Origin: Symsagittifera roscoffensis
Lineage: Eukaryota; Xenacoelomorpha; Acoela; Convolutidae
Direction of reading: 5' to 3'
DNA: 64,000 nt
Assembly (NCBI RefSeq): GCF_963678635.1
Contig: NC_087068.1
Span: forward strand, 10,050,027 to 10,114,026
Below, piece by piece: positions 47,858 to 58,693 of the stretch. The translations under genes were made by a program, and so were the position numbers. Each line of letters opens with the position of its first letter. Position 1 is the stretch's first letter. The notes below the pieces were generated by a model that made no database searches, was not told where the DNA came from, and saw only the letters and a program-made list of their open reading frames with translations.

Positions 47858-48459
47858 TTCCTGCCTTGAAAATCAATAGAAAAAATATCTTTCCAGAAAG
47901 TTCCATATCTGAGCGTGTTGGACAGCGCTTTTGATGTAACATAACCACTGTAATTTCTCAACTTTTCTCCAAAAATCTGCTCAATTCTTTTCAAGCATTC
48001 AGTCATTGTAATGTCTTTTTTCTTTGTCTGTGCTAAAAAGAATTGAATAACTAGAAATAAATATTCCAAACTACTTCGTAGTCTTTCTGCTTCAGTTCAT
48101 TGAAATTTTTCTGAAATGGAGTCATTTTTTCGTCGTGAAAAAGCAAAATAAGAAAAACAATCCTGCAGCTCACTTCAATTGAACATTTTCAAGTTGAAAG
48201 GGCGACAAAAGGACTGCCACATTAAAAGATTAGTTTTTCAATTGAAACAAAGTGCTCTTTGAGAAGCCTTTTTGAAATGGAATATCTGAAAAAACGACGA
48301 CGGCAGTTCTACGATGAAAGAATTTTCAAGACATACTGGAGACGCCCTTTACTAAAAATATTTATACAATTATGAATTTTTCAAAAATAAATTTATCAAG
48401 AAAACTTTTTGTTTTCTGAATTTGAAAACTACCATTTTGGACAAATTAGAGCAGTAACT

Positions 48460-48795
48460 TTCTCAGGGATCCGACCCCCTTTCGGCCCACTATTCTGATA
48501 TTTCCAATTTTGGCTGGCTGACCCTAAAATTTTGCTAAAGCCGCTTTTGGCGCCAATATATACTAAGTTTAAGGGGGGAGCGCGCGCCAAAAAAAAACGC
48601 AAATTTTTGAGTCAAAATTTTCCAAAAAGTGCCTAAAAACAATTTTTTGGCCTGTTTTTTTTGAAACTTTGCCCGCGGATGAAAAAATTTGGTCAAAATA
48701 GGGTCTTTATAGTGATTTGGTGATTTGGGAGAATTCAGAAAGTCAATTTGATATCGACTTTTTCGAAATTTGTTTTCTGGCGTTGTTTGAGTACT
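48460..48795 (-). mobile_element. hAT MITE (CAGGGGCGGAT family), decayed
   Basis: Reverse-oriented family core with CAGGGATCCGACCCCC, CGCTTTTGGCGCCAATATAT, GGGGGGAGCGCGCGCC and TTTGCCCGCGG. Neither terminus is preserved. It lies about 200 bp downstream of receptor exon 2, in the second intron. Confidence 0.7.
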
Positions 48796-48995
48796 CCATG
48801 TGGGGGGAGGATTGAGCACAAAACAAAAAAAATTTCAAAACTTTTAGCCTCATTATATGTTTCAAATGACAAAAAGAGAAGTTAGGAGCTGTTCAGAACG
48901 CCCAGGGCTTTGTCCGGATATAGGCTGTCCTGCTTCAGCTAAATTAAGAATTTTAAGTTGAATTAGCTCACCTGCATCTCAAATGGGCTTCTTAC

Positions 48996-49065
48996 CATGC
49001 CGTCGAAGATAGATATTGTCGTGAAGGATAAAAGAACCAGACCATACCCGCATATGAACCTTCTA
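48996..49065 (-). CDS. GPCR exon 2 (70 nt): second extracellular loop
   Basis: This short exon is inferred from splice signals and phase. An acceptor (gacag, AG at 49067-49066) is followed by 70 nt without a stop in the phase set by exon 1, then a GTAAGA donor at 48995. It encodes residues 168-190, an aromatic-rich stretch (VEGSYAG, then MVWFFYPS) of the kind expected between TM4 and TM5. It leaves TG, which joins the first base of exon 3 to give Cys191, a candidate partner for C99 in the loop disulfide. It lies between introns of about 6.9 kb and 13.1 kb and sits in non-repeat sequence. Using the next AG, three bases downstream, would drop only Val168. Confidence 0.7.
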
Positions 49066-49069
49066 CTGT

Positions 49070-50890
49070 CTTATTTGCCCGATTGTAAATTTTCATTTAA
49101 GGTGTGCTAGTAATCTTGTCTCTAATTTTTGTCCAAATTGCTGGTAAAAGCTTCCATGAAACTTTTTGTTTAATGTGTCGTTAAACATATATGACTTTTC
49201 AATTCGTTTTCTATTGTTTTTTCGAAGAATAAAGAGTGAGCCGAGCCCATAAGCTTACCAAATAACTATTTAAGTCCATAAATTTAAAATCTTGATTTTG
49301 TTTGCGTTGATGTTCCACAGCAAGAAAACCTATAAAATTGCTTATGATTTACTGACTATTTTGCACCTTCGAAACAATTTTTCTCCGTTTTTGGCCCGAC
49401 TAAAACCTTCCAAACAATTTCTCTAGCATCTGTCAAAAATTCAATCCCATATCTTGAACTGATGCAGAAAAAACTACAAAAGAAAAATTCGTTCTTTTGC
49501 TGATTGAAATCAAAAAGATGTATCTTCTATATCACGTGACTGTACTTTTACGCCGTCTAAATAATATTATGACATTTGTCGCATGCTGAAATATTTTTTA
49601 AAGCTTATGTGATAATCCCCCAAAAAGGTTATCCGCTGCCTTTTCCCTGATGACAAAAATTAGAAATCCGTTGAAAGAATAGTTTTTAAGACTAGACACA
49701 TGGGGATTATTGGAAAAAAGCCAAAGAAACACATAAATTTTGATATGGTTGAAATATTAGCAATCATAGAAAAATTTGAATTATAAGTTGTCATAAGTTA
49801 CTTATCATAAATTACCACCCGCCACATTTCATTTGCAATGGCTGGAAATGGGGAAACATCAAAAAATAAAAATTGATCTTTTTACTGATCTGCTCCACTA
49901 ACAATTTTTTGTGCTTTTAAATTTCCTTTTTGTAATTTCCAAATGTCATAAACGCTAAAAAAAACGGCAGAAGAACTGAAAAATCCACAAGAATATGCAT
50001 GTAAGTAAATCTTGCTTATGAAAAAAAGAATAATAAGGACACCATGCTGATAAAGGCCGCTTTGGACAAAACAAATTAAAAGTTTTTGACCATTAATAAT
50101 GTTTTGAAAAATTTTGACCGTTAAAAATTTCCCCGCAATAGTCTTATTGTCAAGTTAAACGGGTTTTCAAAACTTTTCAATTACTTGGGGCAAACAGTAT
50201 GCTCAAAAATTCCCCTTTGTCTTGATGCGATTTGAATTTTTCCGCCGCTTTGAACTTTATCTATTTTTGTAGCTTTTCAAGTGTTTTATGGCTAAAAGAT
50301 TTTTAAGAAAAAATAAAGAATGAAGAGCAAATCTGTTCACAGTTGTTAGGTTGTGAATCGAGACAGATCTCATTAGTTTTTGTAATTTGAACTTGAAAGC
50401 TGGAGGAAAAAATTCACGTTTTGTTTTTGGTCAAATTTCAAATTTCCCAATTTCATTTTTTTTGTGATCAGAGCCAGTTTTTAAAGTATGCCAAAATGTT
50501 GACAAAAATGTGAAACCTGCCATAAACAGTTCTCAAGAAACAAACCATTGTCGTTGTTTTGATGATTTGAGATAAAGGCACATTATGAAATTGAAGCAAA
50601 ATGCTAGTTGAATGGTGCTATTGTGCTAATACTACTTCTTTGATGTCGTGTCGATATTCCATAAAAATATCCCAGAAAAAGCTGTACTCATCAATAAAAA
50701 GACCTGTTTTGTAAAAACAAAAATATTTTTGTAATAGAAATTGATATCACATATTTTAGGTCAAAAAGTGAACAAGGAATATTTCATAAAGATGTTTGCC
50801 TTTTAGAGAATTTTTCCACGTTGCTTGGTCTCGATTTCTAATCAACAATTCATTTTGATTTTAAAATACGATAGCTCAATAAATAACTTA
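49070..50890 (-). other. First intron, part 1: nothing recognised
   Basis: AT-rich unique sequence without frames, repeats or RNA-like structure that I can support. Confidence 0.5.
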
Positions 50891-50894
50891 ACGA

Positions 50895-51110
50895 GATCAA
50901 AGTGTACAATGGGTAGGCGCACTTTTTGGTGCGTGTAAGTCTTTGGAGCGCAGAAATAGGTCTTTAAACTTGTTAAAATTTCTTCCGCACAATCGAAGTA
51001 AGCAAAAGAACAAAAGAAGATCAAAGAGGGGATTGTTTTTATATAATCCACGTACAATTCACAAAAAGCACAGTTTGGTCCCATAATAAAAGATTGCAAT
51101 GAAAAAAGTA
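50895..51110 (-). mobile_element. F3 element copy
   Basis: In reverse complement it matches the 54704 insert from ACCAAACTGTGCTTTTTGTG through TTTGTTCTTTTGCTTACTTC to GTTTAAAGACCTATTTC. An open frame of 115 codons on the minus strand covers it, but the frame is AT-rich noise over a repeat. It lies in the first intron of the receptor. Confidence 0.6.
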
Positions 51111-51705
51111 TGATCATCATCATCATGTGCGTTCTGAAAAACAATTGATCACTTAAAAAAACTGCAATAATATCAAAGAAGAACAACAATTTTGTGGAGA
51201 GCTTTTTAGCAATTGTAGATTTTGGAACAAACTGGCAAAGACGCGAAGAATTTGCATTTGTTTGCTAAACCAAACAATTTCCTACGAAATAAACCATCAA
51301 AGCACTAACTTTTTTTGTTGATTTTTCTAATTTCCTATTTAAAACAGTTTAAAATGCATGAGGGACTGTTCTAGGGCACTAAAATCTCAATTGATCTTTT
51401 TTTTTCAAAATAAAAAACCTCGAATTGAGGACAAAAACTGAAACTCATGAACCGTACTTTAATTGAACTGATTTTAAAATAACTCACAGATGCAAACACA
51501 ATAATAGTCTGAGAGTAATTTTAGATTCCAAAACATCTGAAGCTTAAGTTTGTTTTCCTAACTAGAGTGTCAAAACTAGACTGCTGCTACTTTTTTTTGA
51601 ACATGAAAGTCAAATTTGTGTTTCAAAATTCTGATTTTGCAAAAAAGCTGGTAAAAATTTTTCAAACACCACAATCTGAAACTGAAAACTATTCATTCAG
51701 GGCAA

Positions 51706-51985
51706 GAAAAGATCTAGGATTTTCTGCGGACTTTCAAAATTTTTTTGCAATTTTTCGCCTTTTTTTATTTCGACAAACTTTTTCGTCCGAGATGTCCTAA
51801 CCTACTGCAAAGATAGTTTTCAGCCAAAAAAGTTCCGCACCAGGAAAACAAAACAAAACTTAAAATTAGTATTAATTGCTAACTTTTAAATCTTTTCAAG
51901 TTCAATTGGCCAAAAATAGATAACAGAAATATTAGTATGTATTGCTAACTTAAAATTAGTATGTATCGCCCTTAAAATTAGTATG
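51706..51985 (+). mobile_element. Decayed hAT MITE relative
   Basis: GATCTAGGATTTTCTGCGGA matches the family's 5' region, and later TTAAAATTAGTATGTAT, present three times in local repeats up to about 51985, matches the family's TTAGTATATATTGGCGCC segment. Ends and duplication are lost. Confidence 0.45.
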
Positions 51986-52986
51986 TATTTCTAATTTTGA
52001 AATATTGGTTAAAATTAGATTGGTTAACTCAATTGGTTAAAAATAGATAACAAAATTATTTACTAAAAGAGGATTTTTTGGGCGGTGAAAAAGGCAAACT
52101 CCTTACCCCTTCCTCAATTGATTCAAGATATACCGAACGTTTATGGCCTAAGAAGACAAAAAATCGATTAATCAATCATTTCATCTGAATGCAGTCAATT
52201 TAACTCGAGAATAGACTAGACCGACTGCCTTTTACAAAACCGGATGTAGTTTTTTCCCAAAAAAAGTAAATTTTGAAAACAAGTATTTTATCCATTTTTT
52301 CTTGAAACTTTCCCTTCCACTTTTTTGCGTCTGTTTATGCAATTAGTTAACCAAGTAAAATGATAAAACGATATGAATTGATGTCTAATATGGATTGATT
52401 TGCTGACTATGCTACGCAACTATGCTACACTAGGCCATGCAATAAAAAAAATTGGAACGTTCGAGCGCATTTGAAAACCCAAATTGACAAATTTCAACCC
52501 ATTCGCTGTTTTTTCTTTTTTATGAGAAGTGCAAGCTAAAAGGGAAAAACACTTTTATACAAAAAACCCAAATGTTATGAAAAACGCGAGTTGTTTTTTT
52601 TTCTTTATCGCAGGGCATCAAAAAAGATAATACAAAAAAAACTGGTTTCAATTTTGAGCTCAAGGCATCAACTTTTTTTAAGAAGATTCTAATTTTTCTA
52701 ATGAAAAACAGAAAACGCAAGTATTTCAGATTTGCTTAAAGTTGAAAATTTACTCCGACTTTAGAAGAATTCGAAATAGACAAAAGGAGAAAACTAGGAA
52801 CTAGTTACTTTTTTTTACAGTAGTCATGCTTTTTTCATAGGAAAACGACACAAAACGCAAACTAATGAAAATTTAAGGAAGTGATTCTGACGGGAGAGTA
52901 GGGAAATTACGCAGTGGTTAAAGAATAAAACAATGACTCAAACGCTTTGTTATACAATGTTTTATAGTAATGAACAATCAATTTCG

Positions 52987-53181
52987 GGCTTTTTTTATTT
53001 TCCCCCACCCGCGATTTTACTAAAAAAAACTTACTGTTCACCAAGAATAAATTATTAGAAACTGGCATGCAGATTTGTTAGACCATGAAAAACATTTAGC
53101 CTTCATAAATTACCTTGTTAAACCCCTCGTTACTCCAGAAAATTGATGCTTATGCGAGGAGGGGGATATGGAAAAAGAGCC
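52987..53181 (-). mobile_element. Second copy of the 202 bp MITE family
   Basis: It begins GGCTTTTTTTATTTTCCCCC and ends GGATATGGAAAAAGAGCC. The interior matches the 31945 element in reverse complement, for example AAACCCCTCGTTACTCC and GGCATGCAGATTTGTTAG. The flanks CAATTTCG (52979-52986) and AAGTTTCG (53182-53189) agree at 6 of 8 positions, an eroded duplication. Confidence 0.75.
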
Positions 53182-53649
53182 AAGTTTCGTTTTTAAATTT
53201 TGTTTCTGATAACTTTAGGTCATCCAATCATTCATTTTTTTTTGCTATTTTCATGATTGAAGTCCGAAATAAAATATTTCAAAAAAGTTATAGTTGGTGC
53301 AACTTTAAAGCTTTTTGTCAAGCAACGTTTGATTTTTTTTTCAAAAGCATACGTAACCGCATTATCAATGACGCTAAAATCATTCCAAAATTAATTGAAG
53401 CAAAATGGTTAAAACCACTTCTTTTTTTTCGGTAAAAAGGAGAAACACAAGCTTTGTACTTGTTTTTCCTTTCAAAATTCAGTTTTCTAACAAAGGAATT
53501 GATTTTTCAGGTTTCTTACATTTTCTTTTACTCGAAGCACAGTGTTAGTAAATTCTAGCAATCACGTTTACATAGTGCATATAAATTTTTAAAAACGAAG
53601 CAAACAAGATGAAAATTTGAAACCTTTGGTTAAAAAAGGAATGAGAGAG

Positions 53650-53960
53650 GGAGAACGTGAGAGATGATGAGGGGGGGGGGCATAAAGCCAATCATTTTTA
53701 GTTGGCTTAACACAGAATACCTTATTCAGGAATTTAAGATGAAGACATTTGGGACAAATGTTATGGGACATTTCACCCAAAAAACTCTAGATATTTCAGC
53801 CACAATAAAACTGAGACATTTCAACCAATTTCAGTTTGACACATTTGTTCTATGTAGAATTATTGCTGCAATGATAAATTGGCTGAAACTTCTCCAATCA
53901 TTTTTTTTTGTTTTTTTCTCAGCCGAATTGTCTCAATTTCAATTTGGCTGAAATGTATTT
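53650..53960. repeat. Phrase-repeat inverted element, ends unclear
   Basis: GGGACATTTCACCCAA, GAGACATTTCAACCAAT and then the complements ATTGGCTGAAAC, AGCCGAATTGTCTCA and TTGGCTGAAATG make an inverted set of the phrase GACATTTCAGCCA. It resembles the arms of the element at 17148. A related scrap with GGACAAGTTGGCATA lies at about 22445-22525. Confidence 0.45.
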
Positions 53961-54156
53961 TTCAGCATTTTTGCAAAAACAAAAAAAAGTATTTCAACTT
54001 GCAAAAATAATGATTCAGTGATTTACGTCCTAATTTAGAAGCTATAATAGATGTTCAGCAAATTTTGCAAAACAGAAGCTAGTTGCCATTGAAAATGCCA
54101 TATTTATTGTTGAATTTCAATCTCTTTAATAGCTAGTTTTTGTTTTGACCATTGAA

Positions 54157-54967
54157 AATAGGGAGGAAAATTGTATTCAGGCGTGTTTTAGTTTTTTTCC
54201 TATTTGTTTTCCACGCAAAATCAGGTACTAAAATTAATCATCAGACTGGGTTGAGTGATATATCATCTTAAAGCCCTTTCAGTTGTGATTCAAACAATAA
54301 AAAAAACTTTGAAAAATTTCTCACTGTGTTGAGGAAAACCGGTTTGAAGTTTTTGGTCCAAATTCGATCTAATAAGGTAACCGTGTAGGCTTACATTAGC
54401 TTATTTCAGCTTAAAATAAGCCGTGAAAACATACTTTTACTCAAATTAGGGTAGTTTTTGGAGTTTTTAAGAGCAAAACTCAAAAAATATCTGCAGAAAA
54501 ATTTGAAAAAATGTTACAAGTTTTTTAGACTTTTCTTTTCGTTTTTCTAGTCATTTTTCTTTAAAAAAATGTTTTCCAATTGACCTTTTTTACCATGACT
54601 TTCAAATATGCCTGAATTAATTCTGATTTTTCAGATCTTTTATCACAACACGCGAAAAAAAAGGACACCAATTTGAAAAAAATTATTTTATTTTTGTAAG
54701 ATTCATTACGAGGCCAAACTGTGCATTTTGTGCATTGTAAGTGGATTCCGCAACAAGGACGCTCCCTTTGTTCGACTTTTGTTCTTTACTTTCCTTTGAT
54801 CGATCCGACAAAATTTTCACATATTTAAAGACTTGTCTCTGGAATCCAGGAACATACAGACACAAAATTGTGCTCCTGTGCTCCTATCCAGTGCACAGTT
54901 TGGCCTCTCGTAATGTTGTGGTCGGCACATTCTGTGCTACTTGCACAGTAACCGGCTATCCTTGTTT
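54157..54967 (+). mobile_element. F2 element (second family with the F1-like 3' end), interrupted by an F3 insert
   Basis: It starts near GAAAATAGGGAGGAAAATTG and proceeds through CTTAAAGCCCTTTCAGTTGT, GTTGAGGAAAACCGG and CAAATATGCC to the 3' signature at 54917-54967: GGTCGGCACATTC, the hairpin TGTGCTACTTGCACA, then ACCGGCTATCCTTGTT. The hairpin and tail mirror F1's 3' end although the rest differs. The stretch 54704-54915 is a separate insert. Confidence 0.7.
54704..54915 (+). mobile_element. F3 inverted-repeat element nested in F2
   Basis: Its ends are complementary: CATTACGAGGCCAAACTGTG on the left, and CACAGTTTGGCCTCTCGTAATG on the right apart from two extra bases. It is 212 bp long, with no coding capacity. 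Related copies lie at 50895-51110 (reverse) and about 24545-24650. Confidence 0.65.
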
Positions 54968-55996
54968 AAAAGTATTCACTTATTGTTGTTACAAAAGTTA
55001 CATAAAATCAACTATCTTCAATTGTGTAAGCATTAACTTAGATCCGGGTACAATAATTAACTTTTGGAGTTCTCTTTGAACTTAAAAATTTTTGATAAAT
55101 TAAAAATTTTCTTGCTTTTTACAGTTTCATCTTGCAGAAAATTTTTTGAAACTGATTTTGATTGCTAGCTGTTCAACTTTGCATTTCGTTAAAAAAATAG
55201 GAGAAATTCCAAATTTGTGGAGATTGAAATTTTATTGATACTCAATATGAGCTGTTGGTTCTATCAATGAATCAAATATTGAAAACGGTTTTCATAGTGT
55301 TTCGTTAAGCTCGGAAAATCAATTTAGTAGATAAATTTTATGACACAAAATCCCTGATCGGCGCCTGATAACACTAACTTACTGGGAGTGGTAAAAACTT
55401 AGAGTTTCAGATCATAGTTTTAGAGAATATCCGAAGCTGTAACTGTTAATATGCATGTCTTAATGCTATTTTCTGACAATTATAAAGATAGAGTTTTCCG
55501 GAAAAAAAAACGTTCTTGTGTAAAATAGCGTGGAACTTCATGCTTTTCTAAGAAATTAACTAAACGACTGGATAAGTGATAGATTACTTTAATCAAAAAT
55601 GGCAGAATAGCTCAGAGTTTATACATTATAACATCAAGTTTAAGCTTTCAGTATTTACTTTTTCCCACTTTTTATAACGAGAAAAGAAGTAAGTGTGCGA
55701 CTCGATTTTTTTTCTTCCAGCTCCCTGCTAACTACTATTTATGAGTAGCCCTTATAGGATGTCGGCCTCTTGGCTCGTTAAAGGGTCCCCCGTTTGGTAC
55801 TCTTCTACTAATTTCATTTTCGGCCGAACAACCCTAAAATTTTTGACGCCAGTAATTACAAACTTTGAGGAAAAAGCTCACACCAAAAAATCTCCTCTCG
55901 AGAAAAACTTAGATTTTCGCTTAATTTATGAAGTATCTTGTATCTGCTGTTGAAAAATTAATCAAGTCTCTTTAACTAAAAATAAAAATATGATAC

Positions 55997-56498
55997 CTTC
56001 AATGCATATTCCAGCGGACGGGGCGATCAGAGCAAAGACGAGCAGTTGGGTACACCCAATTATTATCAAACACCTTTTCTTGGTAGCATGTATTCTATGA
56101 AACAAAACGCTGCAAATGGCTAAAAGTCTGTCAATTGTAATTTCGACCAGAGTGAAACAACTGGCAAGTAGTACATAGTGGTACATAAAATGACTGAAGT
56201 AGCAAAACGCAAGGGGATTGTAGGTTTTTACACTTTCGGGTAAAATATTCATTAAGATGTTCATAGAAGCGTGAACAAGGTCAAGACAAGCTAAAGTTGC
56301 AATTAGCATGTCATGCACTTTAATGGCCTTTCGTTGGGCGAAAACGATGAGCAGAAGGATGTTGCCGACTACGGCCATAGCTGTCGTGGACCACATCATG
56401 TATCGGGCCATTACTTCAGGTATGGACCGGGTGTATGAGCCAACAAGTGTCTCCTCAGTTAGGTTGGTAGCATTTGTATAATTCGAAAAATCTTCCAT
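55997..56498 (-). CDS. Class A (rhodopsin-like) GPCR, exon 1: N-terminus to end of TM4
   Basis: This is the first coding exon of a seven-transmembrane receptor that would sit in the plasma membrane and signal through G proteins. The ATG at 56498 is the first in the frame; an in-frame TAA lies at 56543-56541. Residues 1-30 form an extracellular tail with sequons at N6, N9 and N12 and no obvious signal peptide. TM1 (about 36-54) has the GN motif (N46). TM2 (61-82) has LACLDL with D73. TM3 (99-127) has the conserved C99 and an IDRLLAI motif (R124) in place of DRY. TM4 (143-161) lacks the usual Trp. Residue 3.32 is Tyr, so an amine receptor is unlikely. The exon ends after one base of codon 168 at a GTATCA donor (phase 1). 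The six exons predict 482 residues, long for the class because of loop 3. The ligand is unknown. Confidence 0.9.
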
Positions 56499-56499
56499 T

Positions 56500-57190
56500 T
56501 CAACAAATTTTTCTTTTATTCTGATCAAATCAACCAACTTTTATGTAAATATAAATCGAACAGGAATTATAAGCGACAAAAATTTCAATAAGTTTACAAA
56601 AACGAGTGAAATAACATTGAAAATGTTGATCGAATTAAATACTAATAATATACTTTATTTTCAAAATTAGTTCTTTTAACTCAGACAGAATCAATCTAGC
56701 ATAAAGATAAAAATATTGAGATCATTAGTATTTGTCAAAGTAATCAGACGGTATTTTTTTGCGGAAACCGATTGAAAAAAATAACTGAATATTTTTCCAG
56801 AAATACTGAGTCTCAAAGAAACCTCAAATTTGAGAAGGACAATCACAAATTTTGAAAGATATTCTTGTGCACTGTTAAAAGTTAGCCCCGAAATAAAACA
56901 AATAAATATGAAAGGAATGCTTCGCTTTTCCTTCAGAAAATACCAAACTGAAGAGAGGGGAAAATCGCCATATCTGTCCAATGAAAAAATTATATTCAAC
57001 AACGTGTTATTAAGAGACGTACGATGGCTAGTAACGACTTAGAACGCCAATGATTAAATCCAATAAAAAAAACATTTTTTAAAAATCAGCACTTCCTAGC
57101 TAACAAAACTAGTAATAATGAGGCTCTTTTCCACCTCCCCCACTGTTCAAATTTTCCATTTTTGTATTTGCCTTACATATTAAAACGGCC
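56500..57190 (-). other. Upstream of the receptor ATG: no clear promoter
   Basis: The sequence before the start codon is very AT-rich, so TATA-like words are everywhere and none can be singled out. A separate 5' untranslated exon further upstream cannot be excluded. Confidence 0.35.
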
Positions 57191-57194
57191 AAAT

Positions 57195-58690
57195 ACCCGG
57201 GTTGACGCCCATAGAAGGAAAACCCTTATCAAACAATTTCATATATGGCGTCTATGGAAAAAATGCTCATCATACAATTTTCATACAAAATTAAAAAAAA
57301 CTGTTTTAAAAATTTATAATGCACATTATTGTTCTATTCAGGGGCGGATCTAGGATTTTCTCGAGGGGGGGGGGGGGCGGATTTTCAAAAAAAATTCGAA
57401 AATTTTGACGACCTTTTTTTTTTTTAGGTCGACCAAATTGATTTTCGAGCTCTCCCAAAGCACTGTTTTGCCCATATTTGGGCAAAATTTTGTGCGCCGC
57501 AGGCAAATTTTTGAAAAAACAGTCAAAAAAGCCGTTTTTGGGCACTTTTTGAAAAATTTTGACAAAAAATCGCGTTTTTTTTGGCGCGCGCTCCCCCTCA
57601 AAGTTAGTATATATTGGCGCCAAAGGCGCCTTTAGAAAAATTTTAGGGTCGGTCGGCCAAAAATGGATTTCTGAAAAAGTATCAAAGGGGGGACCCTTTG
57701 GGTCGGCAGGGGGTCGAATCCCTGAAGAGGGGGCGTCCGCCCCCCCCCCGCCCCCCCCCCTAAATCCGCCCCTGGTTCTATTTGGCTCATTTGAAGCTTT
57801 ATGGTCATGTTAAAATGATTTCAAAATTTTGAATGGAAAAATGCTTAACATACAATTTTCATGGATGAAAATTTTATGATAAGCATTTTGTAATAGAATT
57901 ATTTCTGATAGAGTTATAGATATCTCTCTAAAAACATGTTTCGGTAATTACAAATGAGGTTAACAAAGGCTTTCAATGACAAAAAGCAGTTTAACTATCA
58001 AAAAAATGATTTTAGTTTTGTTCGAAAAAGTTCTTATCATATAATTTTCATATATGAAATTGTACGATAAGCATTTTTTCGAGAAAAATTAGAAATTTCA
58101 AAAATCAATTGAAACTTTGTTTGGGCAATTTTAAATGAGTTTAATTGGGGTTTTCAGCTATTGAGATCAACTTACTGCTAAAAAGATAGTTTCAGACTCG
58201 TTCGGAAAAATGCTTATCATACAGTTTTCATAATTCATTTTCTGAATTTCTGCAATTTCTTCATAGAAAAAAAAACACAAATTTGAGGTAAAAAATTTTA
58301 ATTTATTTTTTTGCAAACCTGCTTTTGTGCTCAAATATATCTTGTACGAAAAAAATGTGCATGCAAATTTTGAATTTTGTGTTTATAACGTAGTCCAGGA
58401 AGAATTTTTTTTTCACCCAAATAATCCAAAAACCACAAAAAAGTGTCTTTTTTTTGTAAACACGATTATGATTTTTTTGTTTCATATGCTAAGATAAAGA
58501 TAATTTAATAAAACAACAGGCCTTATTTCTCGACCACCAAAATTTTCAAACTAAAAATTATCTAACCATATACAAAAAGTTACATTTTTGGGCTATAATT
58601 TCATTGAAACAGTTAAAAGTAAACGTTTGTTATTTAATTCCAGAATGTGGCAAAAAAAGCTTATTACTTTATTTCAGAGTGTGGAAAAAT
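57195..58690. mobile_element. F4 element, interrupted by a hAT MITE
   Basis: The left end is ACCCGGGTTGACGCCCATAG. The body contains several near-perfect hairpins, for example TTATCATATAATTTTCATAT followed by its complement at about 58028-58082, and another at 57836-57893. The hAT MITE at 57339-57774 is nested in it. The right end is lost where an F1 copy begins. Confidence 0.5.
57339..57774 (+). mobile_element. hAT MITE (CAGGGGCGGAT family), full copy with 8 bp duplication
   Basis: The element begins CAGGGGCGGATCTAGG and ends TAAATCCGCCCCTG, complementary termini. It is flanked by GTTCTATT at 57331-57338 and 57775-57782, an exact 8 bp duplication. It is 436 bp long and has no coding capacity. 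Inside are AT-rich runs, a GGCGCGCGCTCCCCCTC block, the palindrome TTGGCGCCAAAGGCGCC, and GGGGGACCCTTTGGGTCGG. Long G and C runs sit next to both ends. It interrupts an F4 repeat and is therefore younger than it. Confidence 0.92.
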
Positions 58691-58693
58691 TCT

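Larger units (their letters stand above)
51990..55990 (-). other. First intron, part 2: repeats only
   Basis: Holds the MITE at 52987, the phrase-repeat fragment at 53650, the F2/F3 composite at 54157-54967 and a hAT MITE scrap at 55741-55870. No exon candidate seen; exon 1 and exon 2 already join in phase without one. Confidence 0.5.

Noticed and set aside
50842-51189. 115-codon minus-strand hydrophobic frame that looks membrane-like
   Set aside because: It coincides with an F3 repeat; the Phe/Ile/Leu content follows from AT richness.
56498-56537. Longer N-terminus of the receptor, starting upstream at 56537
   Set aside because: The codon at 56537 is TTG, not ATG; the first ATG in the frame is at 56498.
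57306-57813. Several 75-105 codon frames with Pro and Lys runs
   Set aside because: They all lie within the hAT MITE at 57339-57774 and reflect its C/G and A/T runs.
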